Shown: positions 35,150 to 43,608 of the stretch, one piece after another
How the letters are laid out: each line of letters opens with the position of its first letter
How positions within the stretch are numbered: the first letter of the stretch is position 1
Assembly: GCF_004368965.1 (NCBI RefSeq)
Contig: NZ_SORO01000006.1
Coordinates: 1-49,908 of the forward strand
DNA: 49,908 nucleotides
Source: Leptospira meyeri
Lineage (GTDB): Bacteria; Spirochaetota; Leptospiria; Leptospirales; Leptospiraceae
Direction of reading: 5' to 3'
Made by a program: the position numbers and the translations under genes
Notes under the pieces: model-generated
What the model saw: the letters and a program-made list of their open reading frames with translations, nothing else
The model's database searches: none
What the model was told of the DNA's origin: nothing

Positions 35150-37125
35150 TGAATAAAGATAATTTTTACAAATATGACCTGTATACTCTTGAACGAATAT
35201 ATCCTGAACGCTTATTCGTGCAAGAATTGGAAACATTCTCATCGCTTAATGAATCAATAATTCCTTTCATTCAACAAGTTTCTGATTTACTTCACACTTC
35301 TATAAAAGAAAATGAAAATGTAGATATTAAAAAGATTAATCTACCTAACATAAATGAAGAATTAGATGAATTTTTAGCAGATAATCCACTTTATACCTCG
35401 TATTCAAAAAATAATATTTCTGATTTTGTATTTAAAAAATTTGTAAGTAGAATTTTCATGAAGGATGGTCAAAACAATCAAACGCATGTAATTCTAGATT
35501 ATATTCATTCCTGGTTGGAGAGAAAATTGGCTCTGAGTATTGTCAAAGATTCACGCTTTAACTCCTTAGAGGTATTAAAATTATTAATAGATAAAACTGA
35601 GATGCTCCGCAGTTTTCATATTGATTTACTTGAGAATATTCCAAAAGAATGGGTTATAAAAAATAAAGAAGACTGGACAAGTGTTAAAGTTAGCCCCGAT
35701 AAATTGCTTGATCCTATTCGAACATATGATCGAGAATTTATTAACCAATATGAGATAACTCTATTAGAACTTCCTATGGAAAACATTTGGAAGTATGTGC
35801 AAGAAGCGACAAAGAATTCGGATAATATTATGTTAAATCATGAGTTTAACTTTTTATCTTCCGTTCTAATAAGAACGGATATTTTTCTTTGGATTGAATT
35901 TTGGGACAATTTAAATCTTCCAATAATTCAAGATTGTGTTTTTTTCTCTTTGTTCGATTTTCCCCCAGATGTATATTTACAATTGGTTTCCACTTTGACT
36001 GATAAAGAAGTATTTATTAAATCAAATTTGAAAGTACTTTTGCTCATTCTTGCACACAATTATTTTGAAGCCTCAAATAAATTGACTCAAAGATTTTCAA
36101 TCTACGAGGACTTTGAAAGAAAAAATGAAAGAAATGCGTACATTTTTGAAAAGGGAATTGAAAAACAAAAAGAATGGCTTGAAGAAAGGAAAATTAACTA
36201 CGAGATATTAATTCAAAAGCTAAATGTAAAACTATCTAACTCTGAGGTAGAAGAATGGATTTTTAGTTACAAACCTAGAACAAATAATCGTCGATTCAAA
36301 CTAGACACCATTTATAATTCGGAAATTGAATTGCTGACGGAAACTTACAAAAAGAAATCTACTAATCGCTTGAGTTTTGATTTAGAGTCATTCAATTTGC
36401 AGAAATTCAATTTCTATGTCAAAGTTATCAAAGAAAACGAAAACAAAGAAGTCAGTTCAGCTTTACTTGAGGCAATGACAATTTTTGTTTCCTCAGAGAG
36501 ATTCTTTTGGGACAGGACTTTTTCCGAGCCATATTGGTCTGCTTTAAAAGACTTAGGTTTTGTAATAAGCCAACAAGAAAATCCGATACAAATAGCAAAG
36601 GAATTAATCATTAAATTTAAATCAATTCATCAAGGATGGAATCCTTTCAAAATCGACTATTCGCCAATAATGAAGGAATCTTTCATATGTTCTGGTGTTG
36701 CTTTGTTATTTGAAAATGAATCTGCATTCAGAGATAAAAATGAGAAAGCCTTTTTTTTTAAAGAATTATTAAATCATATTTTAATGCAGGACAGATTCTC
36801 ACAAATTGATAGTTCTGAATACTACCAAGTTCCCTTGAGGTTATTATTTTTAGTAGCCAATCAGCTCTTTCCAGATGTTAAAGAATTTTGTGAAATTACA
36901 TTAATCGATGATTACGACCATTTTTATTCTCTTTTAGCTATTTTAACCATCGATAAAATTCCGCTTTTGGAGATATCAAAAGATCGATTTAAGGCAAGAA
37001 TTGAATCAGATTTCTTATTGCTGAAACGTCAGTTGAAAAATCGTAACCAAATGGACAAGATTCAGGAATTAGAAAAGATGATAGAATCATTGGAAATTGA
37101 TAGATCGGATGGGAAAGCTAATTAG
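35146..37125 (+). CDS. Large helical protein of unknown function, third gene of PLD operon
   Basis: The 659-residue protein is almost all helical and acidic, with no signal peptide, membrane helix, ATPase or nuclease motif that I can find. It is translationally coupled to the PLD-like gene (its ATG at 35146 overlaps the TGA at 35147-35149), so it almost certainly works with the two PLD proteins, as scaffold, sensor or inhibitor. It ends 163 bp before a convergent operon, with paired hairpins between. Confidence 0.78.
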   Translation: MMNKDNFYKYDLYTLERIYPERLFVQELETFSSLNESIIPFIQQVSDLLHTSIKENENVDIKKINLPNINEELDEFLADNPLYTSYSKNNISDFVFKKFVSRIFMKDGQNNQTHVILDYIHSWLERKLALSIVKDSRFNSLEVLKLLIDKTEMLRSFHIDLLENIPKEWVIKNKEDWTSVKVSPDKLLDPIRTYDREFINQYEITLLELPMENIWKYVQEATKNSDNIMLNHEFNFLSSVLIRTDIFLWIEFWDNLNLPIIQDCVFFSLFDFPPDVYLQLVSTLTDKEVFIKSNLKVLLLILAHNYFEASNKLTQRFSIYEDFERKNERNAYIFEKGIEKQKEWLEERKINYEILIQKLNVKLSNSEVEEWIFSYKPRTNNRRFKLDTIYNSEIELLTETYKKKSTNRLSFDLESFNLQKFNFYVKVIKENENKEVSSALLEAMTIFVSSERFFWDRTFSEPYWSALKDLGFVISQQENPIQIAKELIIKFKSIHQGWNPFKIDYSPIMKESFICSGVALLFENESAFRDKNEKAFFFKELLNHILMQDRFSQIDSSEYYQVPLRLLFLVANQLFPDVKEFCEITLIDDYDHFYSLLAILTIDKIPLLEISKDRFKARIESDFLLLKRQLKNRNQMDKIQELEKMIESLEIDRSDGKAN

Positions 37126-37220
37126 TGAATTATAGAAACCAGAAAAAATTGAAGTTAGCGATAAAAAATTAGTTAAATTTTCCACTTGCTATTTTTTTCT
37201 ATTAGAACATGTTTTAAGGT

Positions 37221-37252
37221 AGGATATTTCTATCCTGGCTTTTTTAGAAGCC
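37221..37252. terminator. Paired hairpins between convergent operons, likely bidirectional terminator
   Basis: AGGATA-TTTC-TATCCT (37221-37236) is followed at once by GGCTT (37237-37241) pairing with AAGCC (37248-37252) across a T-rich loop. They lie between the ends of a plus-strand and a minus-strand operon. The stems are short, so strength is uncertain. Confidence 0.5.
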
Positions 37253-37288
37253 ACTATTCTTCAATATAATCATGTGTGGATAGTTTAT

Positions 37289-37705
37289 TTAACTCCTTGC
37301 CAAATTCCTTCTTAAGGAACTTTGATTGAAAAAATAAATTAATCCTGCGACTACTCCTAAAGTTAGCACTCCTTTCACCGCTGTTGAAGTTTCAATTCCG
37401 TCTACAATTGAACTACTAAAATGCTGGCAATTAAAGGTTGTCAGATTATAACTTTTGCTTTCATTTAATGCCATCTTCATATTTCGAAATACATCTCTAA
37501 TGGGCAAACTAGGTTTGCGAATTTGAAAGATTTGTTCCCCGCCTAGAAACTCATTTAAAGTTACAATTTCAACATTATTGCGTTGATGATTATGAAGAAT
37601 AAGTATGTTTCCAAAGATATCTTTTCCATATACTACACCTGTATGTCTAAATCCAAATTCCTTCGCTCTTGATATCTCCCAGCCTATGTGCCAATCTAAA
37701 TTCAT
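37289..37705 (-). CDS. LRAT-like (NlpC/P60-fold) acyltransferase domain with C-terminal membrane helix
   Basis: The 138-residue protein has RHTGVVYGKD (catalytic-type His at 21) and TTFNCQHFSSSIVDG (Cys 93 in an NCxHF box), the signature of lecithin:retinol acyltransferase/H-rev107 proteins, which act on phospholipids. One membrane helix follows (about 107-126). It is the last gene of the minus-strand operon with patatin, E2-E1-JAB and MBL genes, 51 bp after patatin. A tail-anchored lipid-acting protein fits a membrane-damaging effector, or a protein that modifies the patatin's substrate. Confidence in the fold is good; the role is inferred. Confidence 0.75.
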   Translation of the reverse strand: MNLDWHIGWEISRAKEFGFRHTGVVYGKDIFGNILILHNHQRNNVEIVTLNEFLGGEQIFQIRKPSLPIRDVFRNMKMALNESKSYNLTTFNCQHFSSSIVDGIETSTAVKGVLTLGVVAGLIYFFNQSSLRRNLARS

Positions 37706-37756
37706 AGAATTTTTCTCCCTATTTATTAATCAGTTTTATTTAACTATCATTAAGTT

Positions 37757-38848
37757 TTATAATTTTAGTATTGCTTTTGCTGTTTCATATCCTTGCATCT
37801 CTATTTCTGTAAATTCTATTACTTTCATTTGAGATAATGAGGTAGGATAAAATGCGACTTTCATTCTGGATTTATTCGTTAGAATAGAATAACCCTCTTC
37901 ATTCTCATTCATCGAATAGGAGCCTATATAGACATATGCACCCCTTTGAGTTCTATTGATAAAATTCATGAATGATCTTACTCTCAGCGACCTGGTTTGA
38001 TCCAATGCTAAGTTAAACAGACGATAGAACCTCAAAGGATTAAGAAATCCTGGGATTGAAGTTTTCTCGAGGGGCAATCCAGCATCTGAGACAATTAAAA
38101 AATCGATTGGTTCATTTCCCTGTAATTTTAATTCCTGTCGTCCGCAATCAAAGAGTGGTTCAATTCCTAAATTGTCATATACTCCACCATCATATAAATT
38201 GATTGTCTCATTACTTGTGATCGTTACATCTTCTTCACTTGAATCCCAACTATTTCTCTTTTGCCAATAGAAACTATTCTTTCGTAACTCTAGTGGACCA
38301 ATCCCACCTGGAAAAGCAGCTGAGACTGCCATTGCATGACTCAATGGGAAATTACTTGCATCGGCATAACCTAAAGTATATTCTCCCATCATGTGACCTT
38401 TGAATCGGAATCTTTTGCCAGTTTCAGCTGTCGTTGCATTAATAGACCATACTGGAATTGAAGGTATATCCTTAAGCTTTCCTTTAATACCCCAACATTT
38501 TTCTAAAGCATCAGCCAATATGAAAGCTCTAGAAAAAAAATGAATCCAGTTTTGGATTGTAAAAAATAACCTCATTAAAGCAGTTTTCTGCAATGATTTA
38601 CTTGTTAGAGTAGTTTTCAATTCAATTGATATACGATCCAAATAATCTTTAGAAGTGGGAAATTTATATTTATTAAGTGAATACATTAACCCGATCAATA
38701 AACTTCCGCCAGATACCGTTGATAAATTAGTTACTTGTTCTAACTTTCCTTTCTCAGCTAAATATCGCAACAAACCCGCATGGAATGTCGCAGCTCTAAC
38801 TCCTCCTCCCGATAAAGCCAAACTTATTTTCTCAATTTCTCTCGACAT
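37757..38848 (-). CDS. Patatin-like phospholipase
   Basis: The 363-residue lipase has LALSGGGVRAATFHAG (oxyanion GGGxR at 14-18), STVSGGSLL (nucleophile S46 in the GxSxG position, SGGS type) and LYDGGVYDNLG (catalytic Asp 220 in DGG). The Ser-Asp dyad cleaves acyl chains from phospholipids. Related enzymes (CapV) are the killing effectors of many CBASS loci. Here no cyclic-nucleotide synthase is present, so activation must differ. It begins nine bases after the E2-E1-JAB gene and is followed by the LRAT-like gene, so it is clearly part of the ubiquitin-like operon. Confidence 0.92.
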   Translation of the reverse strand: MSREIEKISLALSGGGVRAATFHAGLLRYLAEKGKLEQVTNLSTVSGGSLLIGLMYSLNKYKFPTSKDYLDRISIELKTTLTSKSLQKTALMRLFFTIQNWIHFFSRAFILADALEKCWGIKGKLKDIPSIPVWSINATTAETGKRFRFKGHMMGEYTLGYADASNFPLSHAMAVSAAFPGGIGPLELRKNSFYWQKRNSWDSSEEDVTITSNETINLYDGGVYDNLGIEPLFDCGRQELKLQGNEPIDFLIVSDAGLPLEKTSIPGFLNPLRFYRLFNLALDQTRSLRVRSFMNFINRTQRGAYVYIGSYSMNENEEGYSILTNKSRMKVAFYPTSLSQMKVIEFTEIEMQGYETAKAILKL

Positions 38849-38857
38849 AATTATTCT

Positions 38858-41083
38858 CTATTTTATATAAAATCTTAATTCTTCGCTGACAATAATCATT
38901 AGAATTGGCATTCCTTCTGAATTCATTACTCTCGCAAATTCGTTCAACGATGTTAAATCTGTTTGGCTGGCTTCTGAAGAATGTCCTGCTGGATGAGAAT
39001 GCCAATCTCCAATATAATCACAATTTTCAGATGTTCTTTTTTTTACTTTATCAAGATACTCTTTTAAGCCCTCGCAACCACGATCGAATCCAGAAATCGA
39101 AGACCTGCTATCTCTAGGTGCATCTGTTATATCAACTATATATATGGACTTTGTTTTCTGATCTGTGTAACCTATTACAATTCCGCCAGTCTCTTTTGGT
39201 AGACTAGAAGCTCTTAACCGTTTTAATTTGTCTTCAATAAAGCTATCATAGAAAATATTCCATCCGTTAATTTCAATACTCTTTGGGCTAAAGAGTTCGA
39301 CCTCATAAGTGTCCATATGTCCAGTCTCAGAATCTAATTTTAAAATACAAAGTCTTGCATTATTAGATTTAAGTTTTAAGCGAAGCAAATTTGACAATGA
39401 AGATGAAAGTAAAACTACCCTTTCATAGGATAGAACCACTGAAAGGTCACTACAACTTGCACCTACCCTTTGCTTTGGAATATTATTTTGAAGAAAATTT
39501 TCGCCCCATTCTTCAGATATTAATGCTCTTAAGTAGGAGGCTTCTATAAAATCTAACCTTTTTGATCTTTCGTTATCCTCTAAAAATAAAACTCCACCCG
39601 TACCGATTTGATTAAAAAACAAGGAACAAGCTCGAGGAAGTTCATTTGAAAATGAGATATCACGAAGTAAAAAGCTAGAAGCACTTGCATCAACGATCAA
39701 ATCAATAGATTTATAATCAGACAAAGATTCTGAGAATCTAGTTGGACTAAACCTCTTGGAAATATAAGTAACTAATGGATTACCTGGTGAATAATTCTGG
39801 TTCATTAATTCTGCAACAAGCTCTACTTTTTTTCTCCCAATATCTTTTTCTTTCGCCAAATGTCGAAAAACATTGTGAGGTGCTATGCAATCATTATCAA
39901 ATAAAGACCATCTTCCCCATCCTGACTTTGACCAAATTTCTGCAAGTGTGCTACCCAAAGACCCTACTCCAATTAATACTCCATTAAACGAAGCTTCTGT
40001 GAACTCAATGCCTGACATCAAAGCGGCAAATTTTTGAGTTAATGGTTTAACAATCTCTACAGGTAAAATACGAATTTCAGATAATTTATCATTATCCGAA
40101 AGATTCTCGATTCCAAGTAGATCAATCTTATAGTAATTATTTGGGTCTGTTGGGGAAATACTTAAAATTCCAAGCAGATGACCCAACTCACCTATTGCTT
40201 TAGGAATAAAGAATGCAAAAAAATCAGGTTTCGAAAATAAATTCCCTGAACTATCATATCTCTTAAATTTTAATAGTATAAAAGTATGTTTGAGATTTTC
40301 TGTAATTGGAAATCCAGACGAAGGTGTTCTTAATAAAATTTCCTTCTTTAGGTTATCAATAACTGAGGAAGACCTTTTTTGAAATTGTTCTTCAAGCAGT
40401 TTAAGATTCGATGGTGCAGGGAATACCCTAGTATGCTCTATTGGCTTAATTTCAAGTGTTAAGAAATTGCAATTTCCAAAATTATTTGTATTTGAAATTC
40501 TGATTACTTTTGATGTCTCATCAATATTAGCAAAGGCGAATGATTTTTCCTCTTCATAGTATGTTGGAAGTAGCAGCTTATACTCACTTATAAAATATGG
40601 TCGTTCTAATTCCTGCTCATTTGAATGTATTTTGTCTTCCGAAGTTTTTATAAACCACCAACAAATTCGATTCAGAAATTTTTGTGGAGTCCAAGATCGC
40701 TCTACTTCATCCCAAGATTCTAGATACAGACATAAAGTTTTGGGAATTATTTCAAATGGGAAATTCATATGTAAAACATCTTCTGGGAAGTTTTCTCGTA
40801 TTGGTACCACTCGGAATTGATGCTCATGAAAATCTTTAATATAAATTATTGCCAAAGGCTCTCTGTTTAATATACCTATTGAATTTTTGCTTTTGATAGA
40901 CGGACATTTTAGGTCAACCAAAAGTATTTCTATTATTAATTCTTGGAATTGAAAAATTCGAGTCTCGTTTAAATTAAATTCTTTGCACTCATAGATTTCA
41001 TTAATTAAACTATTAACTTCTTTAGAATGCTCAGAAAGTCGATTGTCTGGAGATATAATTCTAGATTTTTCAATTATCATCAT
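38858..41083 (-). CDS. E2-E1-JAB triple fusion (ubiquitin-like conjugation and deconjugation)
   Basis: The 741-residue protein has three parts. An N-terminal E2-like domain (about 1-170) contains KTLCLYLESWDE (candidate catalytic Cys 118) and RICWWFIKTSEDKIH. An E1/ThiF adenylating domain (about 365-600) has GVLIGVGSLGSTLAE (ATP loop 372-378), LFDNDCIAPHNVFRH (Asp 396/398, Arg 407) and GASCSD (C544, possible acceptor). A C-terminal JAB/JAMM isopeptidase has E631 and GDWHSHPAGHSSEASQTD (H695, H697, D709). One chain could therefore activate, transfer and remove a modifier or protein tail, as Cap2 plus Cap3 do in type II CBASS. It lies four bases after the MBL gene and nine before patatin. No ubiquitin-like gene is visible nearby. 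Confidence 0.9.
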   Translation of the reverse strand: MMIIEKSRIISPDNRLSEHSKEVNSLINEIYECKEFNLNETRIFQFQELIIEILLVDLKCPSIKSKNSIGILNREPLAIIYIKDFHEHQFRVVPIRENFPEDVLHMNFPFEIIPKTLCLYLESWDEVERSWTPQKFLNRICWWFIKTSEDKIHSNEQELERPYFISEYKLLLPTYYEEEKSFAFANIDETSKVIRISNTNNFGNCNFLTLEIKPIEHTRVFPAPSNLKLLEEQFQKRSSSVIDNLKKEILLRTPSSGFPITENLKHTFILLKFKRYDSSGNLFSKPDFFAFFIPKAIGELGHLLGILSISPTDPNNYYKIDLLGIENLSDNDKLSEIRILPVEIVKPLTQKFAALMSGIEFTEASFNGVLIGVGSLGSTLAEIWSKSGWGRWSLFDNDCIAPHNVFRHLAKEKDIGRKKVELVAELMNQNYSPGNPLVTYISKRFSPTRFSESLSDYKSIDLIVDASASSFLLRDISFSNELPRACSLFFNQIGTGGVLFLEDNERSKRLDFIEASYLRALISEEWGENFLQNNIPKQRVGASCSDLSVVLSYERVVLLSSSLSNLLRLKLKSNNARLCILKLDSETGHMDTYEVELFSPKSIEINGWNIFYDSFIEDKLKRLRASSLPKETGGIVIGYTDQKTKSIYIVDITDAPRDSRSSISGFDRGCEGLKEYLDKVKKRTSENCDYIGDWHSHPAGHSSEASQTDLTSLNEFARVMNSEGMPILMIIVSEELRFYIK

Positions 41084-41087
41084 AAAA

Positions 41088-42224
41088 TTATCCAGCTTTA
41101 TAATTTTTGCTTATTGCAATACTTGAAGCAGATATTTTTTTCTCCTCCTTCGCTATTCCTGCTTCATCGATGATGAACTTAATGGGCTGTGGAATACTGG
41201 TATCGGATTCCTCCATAGTCACCAAGTACATACATCCTTTTACTTTATCTAAATATTTTTCATAGCATTTCTTTGCCTGAATATGAGGTGGTTGTATCTG
41301 TTCGTAAGCTTCCTTGTTATCTGGAATAGCGTGACTTGAACTTATAAGATACGATCCTTCCTTCCCGTATAATAGTAATTCTTCAATTTTTTCCTTAGGA
41401 TAAGTTATTTCTTTACCTTTTTCATCGCTAAGAGCTAAATAACTTGAATGATGGGGAACGTTAAAAATATCCCATTTTAGTCTGTCTTCATTATTCCTCT
41501 TTTGCGACTTCGTGACAATATCCTCTAAAATATCCCACTTTGAATCTCCAATAGCAAGATAATCATAAATTTCGGCTCCAATTTTAAATCTAATGTTAAA
41601 TATTAACGAAGCTTCATTGCGAAATTCTTCATTCTCATCGACATGTTTTACAAATGGAGAATGACAAAAGAATTCGATTCCATCGCTATCTAAAGAAAAA
41701 TCAGGGGCTAATTGACCCGCATCAGTGATCAGATGTTTTCTATCATCAATTGAAAGGTCATTTTCTTTGAGCCATTCCTTTAACCGATCTGGTTTTGAAA
41801 ATACCCGAATACCCTCTCCCTTTTTCAAACGGTAGCGTGCTTCTTGTCTCCATATAACAAATTCATCACTTTGATTCTCGCTAGGTGCTTGTTCAAGAAT
41901 CATAGAAGCTGGAACCCAAAGTGTATTAATTTTTATCCTACCTTCACCTTGATATTTGGAAGCATAAGATAATTCAAAAAATTCGGTGCTATTTTTAATG
42001 TGATCTTCATCGCCATGAGTAAAAGCCACAACATCAATGTAATCTCTGTTAGCATCAGCCAACTCTTTACCTAATACTTTTTTAAGATTTATTTCTGGTC
42101 CTACATTTTCCTCCTCTGACTTTTTGATATGCCGAAAATCCATTAAAATACGCTTTTTGTTGTCTAGAATTATCTGGCTAGTATCACCATTTCCGACTGG
42201 GTAAAAAATAATTTCATGTTTCAT
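41088..42224 (-). CDS. Metallo-beta-lactamase-fold protein (ComEC/Rec2-like HxDxDH type) ending in Ala-Gly
   Basis: The 378-residue protein starts with YPVGNGDTSQIIL and has VVAFTHGDEDHIKNS (H70, D72, D74, H75). It is the MBL metal site in the HxDxDH form seen in ComEC/Rec2-type nucleases. A later IFNVPHHSSYLAL (HH near 255) supplies the distal ligand. The chain ends NYKAG: a C-terminal Gly, as needed by a protein whose tail is adenylated by an E1. It is the first gene of the operon, 22 bp from an operator that overlaps its -10 box. MBL genes next to E2/E1/JAB genes are known from comparative genomics. A nuclease or phosphodiesterase that is itself conjugated is a reasonable model. Confidence 0.85.
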   Translation of the reverse strand: MKHEIIFYPVGNGDTSQIILDNKKRILMDFRHIKKSEEENVGPEINLKKVLGKELADANRDYIDVVAFTHGDEDHIKNSTEFFELSYASKYQGEGRIKINTLWVPASMILEQAPSENQSDEFVIWRQEARYRLKKGEGIRVFSKPDRLKEWLKENDLSIDDRKHLITDAGQLAPDFSLDSDGIEFFCHSPFVKHVDENEEFRNEASLIFNIRFKIGAEIYDYLAIGDSKWDILEDIVTKSQKRNNEDRLKWDIFNVPHHSSYLALSDEKGKEITYPKEKIEELLLYGKEGSYLISSSHAIPDNKEAYEQIQPPHIQAKKCYEKYLDKVKGCMYLVTMEESDTSIPQPIKFIIDEAGIAKEEKKISASSIAISKNYKAG

Positions 42225-42248
42225 GATAATACCTTCTGTGTGAAATAT

Positions 42249-42283
42249 TATCCTATTTTAGGATAGCCGCATTATGTCGTCAA
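42249..42283 (-). promoter_or_regulatory. Promoter of MBL/E2-E1-JAB operon with overlapping XRE operator
   Basis: On the minus strand, TTGACG (42283-42278) and TAAAAT (42260-42255) are separated by exactly 17 bases, a near-consensus sigma-70 promoter. A perfect 7-3-7 palindrome, TATCCTA-TTT-TAGGATA (42249-42265), covers the -10 box, so a bound repressor would block RNA polymerase. The ATG follows 25 bases after the operator, with AAGG as ribosome site. Confidence 0.8.
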
Positions 42284-42292
42284 GTAAAAGAG

Positions 42293-42320
42293 TTGAAATA
42301 TTTTCCTATTTTAGTATATT
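42293..42320 (+). promoter_or_regulatory. Promoter of XRE gene with second operator; leaderless transcript likely
   Basis: TTGAAA (42293-42298) and TATATT (42315-42320) are spaced 16 bases apart. The spacer and part of the -10 box are filled by TTTCCTATTTTAGTATA (42302-42318), which matches the perfect operator at 42249 in 15 of 17 positions. Transcription would start about seven bases downstream, at the GTG start codon itself, giving an mRNA with no leader. Confidence 0.7.
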
Positions 42321-42326
42321 TTACCT

Positions 42327-42728
42327 GTGAGCATAAATGAAATAGTTGCCCTTAAAATCCGAGAACTGCGAGAAGCTAGCTTTTCTGGAAAAGGAATCTC
42401 GCAGACTGAATTAGCAAAAAAGTTAAATAAGACCCCAAACACCATTTCAAGATGGGAAACGGGAGAGTATAAACCGAGAATTGAAGATTTATATGAGTTA
42501 GCTAAGTTTTTTAAAGTCTCAATCCTTTCATTTCTACCTGGAGACACTGTAGGAACTGAAAAAGATCAGAAAATTGATATGATGTTTAGAGGAATGTCAG
42601 GGCTATCTGACAAAGAATTAAATGAAATTTCGAACTATTTAGAGTTCTATCTTGCTAAAAAGCAATTAAATGCGATCCAAAAGAAATCCCCAGGGAGAAA
42701 GCGAAAAGATGAGTCAAACACGGTATGA
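42327..42728 (+). CDS. XRE-family transcriptional repressor
   Basis: The 133-residue protein has an N-terminal Cro/CI helix-turn-helix (about 5-65: ISQTELAKKLNKTPNTISRWETGEY split across the two helices, then LYELAKFFKVSI). A C-terminal helical part follows, probably for dimerisation and recognition by the ImmA/IrrE protease encoded next. The GTG start has no ribosome site and sits where transcription should begin. Two matching palindromes in the divergent promoter region are its likely operators, so it represses itself and the MBL/E2-E1-JAB/patatin/LRAT operon. It overlaps the protease gene by 20 bp. Confidence 0.9.
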   Translation: MSINEIVALKIRELREASFSGKGISQTELAKKLNKTPNTISRWETGEYKPRIEDLYELAKFFKVSILSFLPGDTVGTEKDQKIDMMFRGMSGLSDKELNEISNYLEFYLAKKQLNAIQKKSPGRKRKDESNTV

Positions 42729-43314
42729 ATACTATGAATCATTAAAGTTAGGTGCAAATAACCTAAGAAAAGAGTATGAGATAAATTTACCAAGGATTCT
42801 ACCAAGTGAAATTAAAAAAATAATGAAATCTGAAGGTATAAAGGAAATCAATTACTGGAAAGATTTTAGTGACTTACGTGGAGCATATATAATTGATGAT
42901 GGAATTCCTCATGTAGTTGTTAATAAAAATCTTCGAAGGGATCAGAAGACATTTACCTTAGCTCATGAGTTAAAGCATCACTTATTTGATAGGAGCTTAG
43001 GTAGTTTATATTGCACGAATAGAAATATAAATGAACAAATTGAAATCGGAGCTGAGGTTTTTGCCGCCGAGCTTTTATTCCCTGATCAGCTTTATTTATA
43101 CCATCTAAATGAAATGGGTGTTACACGAAACAATTTTCAGCCAGCACATTTGGTCTTATTGAAAAATGCTACAGATACAACATTAAGCTATCCTGGCTTG
43201 GCTAAGAAGGCGGAGTTTCTTCAAATTGCAGAGAAAGGAAGCTTGAGTAAAATCAACTGGGATAGATTACAAATAGAAATTTTAGGCAAGCCATTTTATA
43301 GGAAATCTGCATAA
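42709..43314 (+). CDS. ImmA/IrrE-type metalloprotease, probable derepressor
   Basis: The 201-residue protein has LAHELKHHLFD (zinc-binding HExxH at 86-90) and EIGAEVFAAELLFP about 33 residues on (third ligand Glu), the ImmA/IrrE arrangement. Members cleave an XRE repressor encoded next to them and so switch on silent genes after damage or infection. The ATG at 42709 has GGGAGA upstream. The frame is open to 42670 but that would overlap the repressor more deeply. Coupled with the XRE gene, it is the likely trigger of the divergent conjugation-lipase operon. Confidence 0.9.
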   Translation: MSQTRYEYYESLKLGANNLRKEYEINLPRILPSEIKKIMKSEGIKEINYWKDFSDLRGAYIIDDGIPHVVVNKNLRRDQKTFTLAHELKHHLFDRSLGSLYCTNRNINEQIEIGAEVFAAELLFPDQLYLYHLNEMGVTRNNFQPAHLVLLKNATDTTLSYPGLAKKAEFLQIAEKGSLSKINWDRLQIEILGKPFYRKSA

Positions 43315-43608
43315 ATTTTTGAATCAATATTTAATAGCTAAAAAGATTCCAAATTCTTTACCGTTTTGAATTATATAATTATATATTTATTTAACTTCTA
43401 AAAGTTTTTCGTTTGGTATAAAATATTCTATTTTTAAGAATGAAATCCTTTTTCGTATAAAATTGCCATTTAACTTACATCTGATATTGATCAGACTTTA
43501 GCTTAATTATTTCCTTATTGAATTTTTCCTCAGATGCGAATTTACTAAATAAGCTATGCGTAAACCATTTAAAGTGAAATATACGTGAGACAAGAAGGAA
43601 AGTTTGAG

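Noticed and set aside
35146..37125. Helicase or ATPase assignment for the 659-residue protein
   Set aside because: No Walker A or B motif could be found. Left as unknown.
37757..41083. Type II CBASS
   Set aside because: Patatin, E1/E2 and JAB are present, but no CD-NTase (GS...DxD nucleotidyltransferase) is encoded in or next to the operon. The AbiEii nucleotidyltransferase belongs to its own toxin-antitoxin pair.
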